From NCBI GenBank assembly GCA_007125475.1, contig SLDB01000154.1, positions 1-7,373 of the forward strand: a stretch of 7,373 bases of DNA, given 5' to 3'. Position numbers and translations under genes: made by a program. The notes beneath the pieces were generated by a model that was not told where the DNA came from, did not search any database, and worked only from the letters and a program-made list of their open reading frames with translations. Below, piece after piece: positions 6,499 to 7,373 of this stretch (its first letter is position 1; every line of letters starts with the position of its first letter). Source of the stretch: Nitriliruptoraceae bacterium. Its GTDB lineage: Bacteria > Actinomycetota > Nitriliruptoria > Nitriliruptorales > Nitriliruptoraceae.

Positions 6499-7068
6499 TC
6501 ATTGGAGGTCGCCGCCGGTCGGGAAGCCCTCCTCGCGGAGCCGCTGGAGCGTGTCCTCGCTCGTGGGGAGCTGGAGGCTGGTCGCGTAGCGGGTGAGCAT
6601 CATCGTGGCACCGATGAGCATGGTCGCCTCGATCACCTCGGAGTCGGAGAAGTGGCGACGCACCGCCTCCTCGACGTCGTTCGACGGTGCCTGCAGTGAG
6701 CCGGCGACGGCGTCGACCCATCCCACCAGGGCGACTTCGGCCGGGTCGTCGATCGCCTCGGGTGCACCTTCGTCCCGCAGGGCCCGCACCTCGTCGATGC
6801 TCAACCCGGCTTCACGGGCGACCACGGTGTGTGTCTCGGTGCAGTACCGGCACGACTGCAACCGGGAGGTCCGCAGCACGATGATCTCCTTGGTGCGGAA
6901 CGACAGCGCCGAGGGGCCGAACACGGTGCCCAGGAACGGCATCGCCGCCTCGAGCAGCTCCGGGACGTGGGCCAGGCTCGCCACGATCGGGCCGGGGTCA
7001 CCGTCGGCGAAGTACCGCTTCGCCGTCAGCGGTGCCTGTGCTTCGTCGAGCAATCCAACCACGGCCAT
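6499..7068 (-). CDS. AhpD-like / carboxymuconolactone decarboxylase family CxxC protein
   Basis: A 189-aa all-helical cytosolic protein of the AhpD-like superfamily, similar in length to the peroxidase-related enzymes. The active-site stretch is TKEIIVLRTSRLQSCRYCTETH, giving E61, C73, C76 and H80. These match the spacing of E118, C130, C133 and H137 in M. tuberculosis AhpD, the disulfide-reducing partner of AhpC. The position of AhpD H132 is Y75, so the proton relay is not identical. It may act as a thiol reductase or peroxidase; no ahpC lies nearby. ATG 7068 is preceded by GAAGGA at normal spacing. It is the first gene of the leftward operon, 19 bases before the GT87 gene, and has a SigR-type promoter match upstream, which suits a redox protein. 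Substrate unknown. Confidence 0.88.
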   Translation of the reverse strand: MAVVGLLDEAQAPLTAKRYFADGDPGPIVASLAHVPELLEAAMPFLGTVFGPSALSFRTKEIIVLRTSRLQSCRYCTETHTVVAREAGLSIDEVRALRDEGAPEAIDDPAEVALVGWVDAVAGSLQAPSNDVEEAVRRHFSDSEVIEATMLIGATMMLTRYATSLQLPTSEDTLQRLREEGFPTGGDLQ

Positions 7069-7076
7069 GCGTCTTC

Positions 7077-7096
7077 CTTCGGCGAGCTTCGGCGAG
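7077..7096. repeat. Perfect 10-bp tandem repeat just upstream of the AhpD-like start
   Basis: CTTCGGCGAG occurs twice without a gap (7077-7086, 7087-7096). On the gene's strand each copy reads CTCGCCGAAG and ends in a GAAG, so the second abuts the real SD and the first supplies an SD-like decoy ten bases earlier. It looks like a slip-strand duplication in the 5' leader. Confidence 0.6.
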
Positions 7097-7110
7097 TCGG
7101 TGTCGTGCGC

Positions 7111-7142
7111 GGAATGAACCCGAGCCTCGACGGGGACATTCC
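7111..7142 (-). promoter_or_regulatory. SigR/SigH-type (GGAAT-N18-GTT) promoter inside a palindrome
   Basis: Read on the minus strand, GGAAT (7142-7138) is followed after exactly 18 bases by GTT (7119-7117). This is the published consensus of the Streptomyces SigR regulon and close to mycobacterial SigH. Transcription would begin about 7108-7111, leaving a leader of roughly 40 bases before ATG 7068. The same 32 bases form an imperfect palindrome: GGAATG/CATTCC, a 2x2 mismatch, then CCCG/CGGG around an 8-base centre. It could be an operator over the promoter. The motif match is seen; promoter activity is inferred. Confidence 0.55.
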
Positions 7143-7163
7143 ACCGTGGGTCGTCGCCACGGT
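7143..7163 (-). terminator. Hairpin between the epimerase and the AhpD operon
   Basis: ACCGTGG (7143-7149) and CCACGGT (7157-7163) form a perfect 7-bp stem with a 7-base loop. It starts about 37 bases after the epimerase stop and directly upstream of the SigR-type promoter. There is no T-run, so it is either a T-less terminator that insulates the two units or part of a larger operator region. Confidence 0.35.
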
Positions 7164-7199
7164 CGTGGGCGGCGAGTCCTCAGGATGGCACACGCCGCG

Positions 7200-7373
7200 T
7201 CAGCCCGGTGGCTGTCGCAGCGACGCCGTGGCGAACTCGCGCATTCCCTCGTGGAACGGAACCTCGGCGGTGAAGCCGAGCACCTGTGATGCACGTTGTG
7301 GCGATGCGAAGACGTGCCGAACGTCACCGAGCCGGTACTCGCCGGTGGTGACCGGGGCCGGCCCGCCGCCCAC
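7200..7373 (-). CDS. NAD-dependent sugar epimerase/dehydratase, C-terminal end (cut by window edge)
   Basis: Fifty-seven residues and a TGA stop, open to the right edge in frame. The stretch TGEYRLGDVRHVFASPQRASQ followed by LGF and then EGMREFA is typical of the C-terminus of extended short-chain dehydrogenases of the UDP-glucose 4-epimerase / dTDP-sugar epimerase group, where GDVRH and SP..A help hold the nucleotide sugar. The Rossmann domain and catalytic YxxxK lie outside the window, so the exact sugar cannot be told. It reads in the same direction as the operon, 131 bases upstream, and could make a sugar for those glycosyltransferases. Confidence 0.8.
   Translation of the reverse strand: MGGGPAPVTTGEYRLGDVRHVFASPQRASQVLGFTAEVPFHEGMREFATASLRQPPG

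Noticed and set aside
5736..6596. 286-aa + strand open frame opposite the GT87 gene
   Set aside because: His/Arg/Gly-rich antisense frame with no family resemblance.
1..7373. tRNA, rRNA, CRISPR array, insertion sequence, phage or toxin-antitoxin genes
   Set aside because: I looked for cloverleaf-like sequences, spaced repeats, terminal inverted repeats and transposase or toxin motifs and found none.

Overview
The window is very GC-rich DNA packed with genes whose third codon positions are strongly G/C-biased. Its gene content, a bacterial protein O-mannosyltransferase plus GT-C and polyprenyl-phosphate-type glycosyltransferases, points to a high-GC actinobacterium; I cannot name a genus. No rRNA, tRNA, CRISPR array, insertion sequence or phage gene is visible. 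Seven protein genes are well supported. Two are cut by the window edges, and a gap between genes never exceeds about 210 bases.

Left part. An MFS transporter gene (N-terminal half only) runs leftward off the window from 572. It is divergent from a rightward ketopantoate-reductase-family gene at 780-1757; the 207-bp gap between them carries a candidate operator and promoter. Next on the + strand, after a possible terminator hairpin, is a 544-aa PMT-family protein mannosyltransferase (1901-3535). It has an unusually complete Shine-Dalgarno sequence and a possible leader-RNA switch, and it ends at a clear hairpin plus T-run terminator near 3563-3589.

Right part. Converging on that terminator is a leftward four-gene operon, read from the right: an AhpD-like CxxC protein (7068-6499), a GT87-like membrane glycosyltransferase (6479-4986), a polyprenyl-phosphate-sugar-synthase-like GT2 (4989-4261) and a DUF2064 nucleotidyltransferase-like protein (4264-3602). 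The last two junctions are 4-base ATGA overlaps, so translation is probably coupled. Upstream lies the C-terminal end of an NAD-dependent sugar epimerase/dehydratase (7200 to the window edge).

How they may work together. The GT2 could load a sugar onto polyprenyl phosphate. The two GT-C enzymes, GT87 and PMT, use that type of donor outside the membrane to glycosylate envelope glycans and secreted proteins. The epimerase and DUF2064 protein could supply or activate nucleotide sugars. The most interesting point is regulatory: just upstream of the AhpD-like gene, in the correct orientation, is an exact GGAAT-N18-GTT match to the SigR/SigH disulfide-stress promoter consensus, set inside an imperfect palindrome. 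This suggests that a redox-active thiol protein and an envelope glycosylation module are switched on together by thiol-oxidative stress. The motif is read directly from the sequence; the regulation is inferred.
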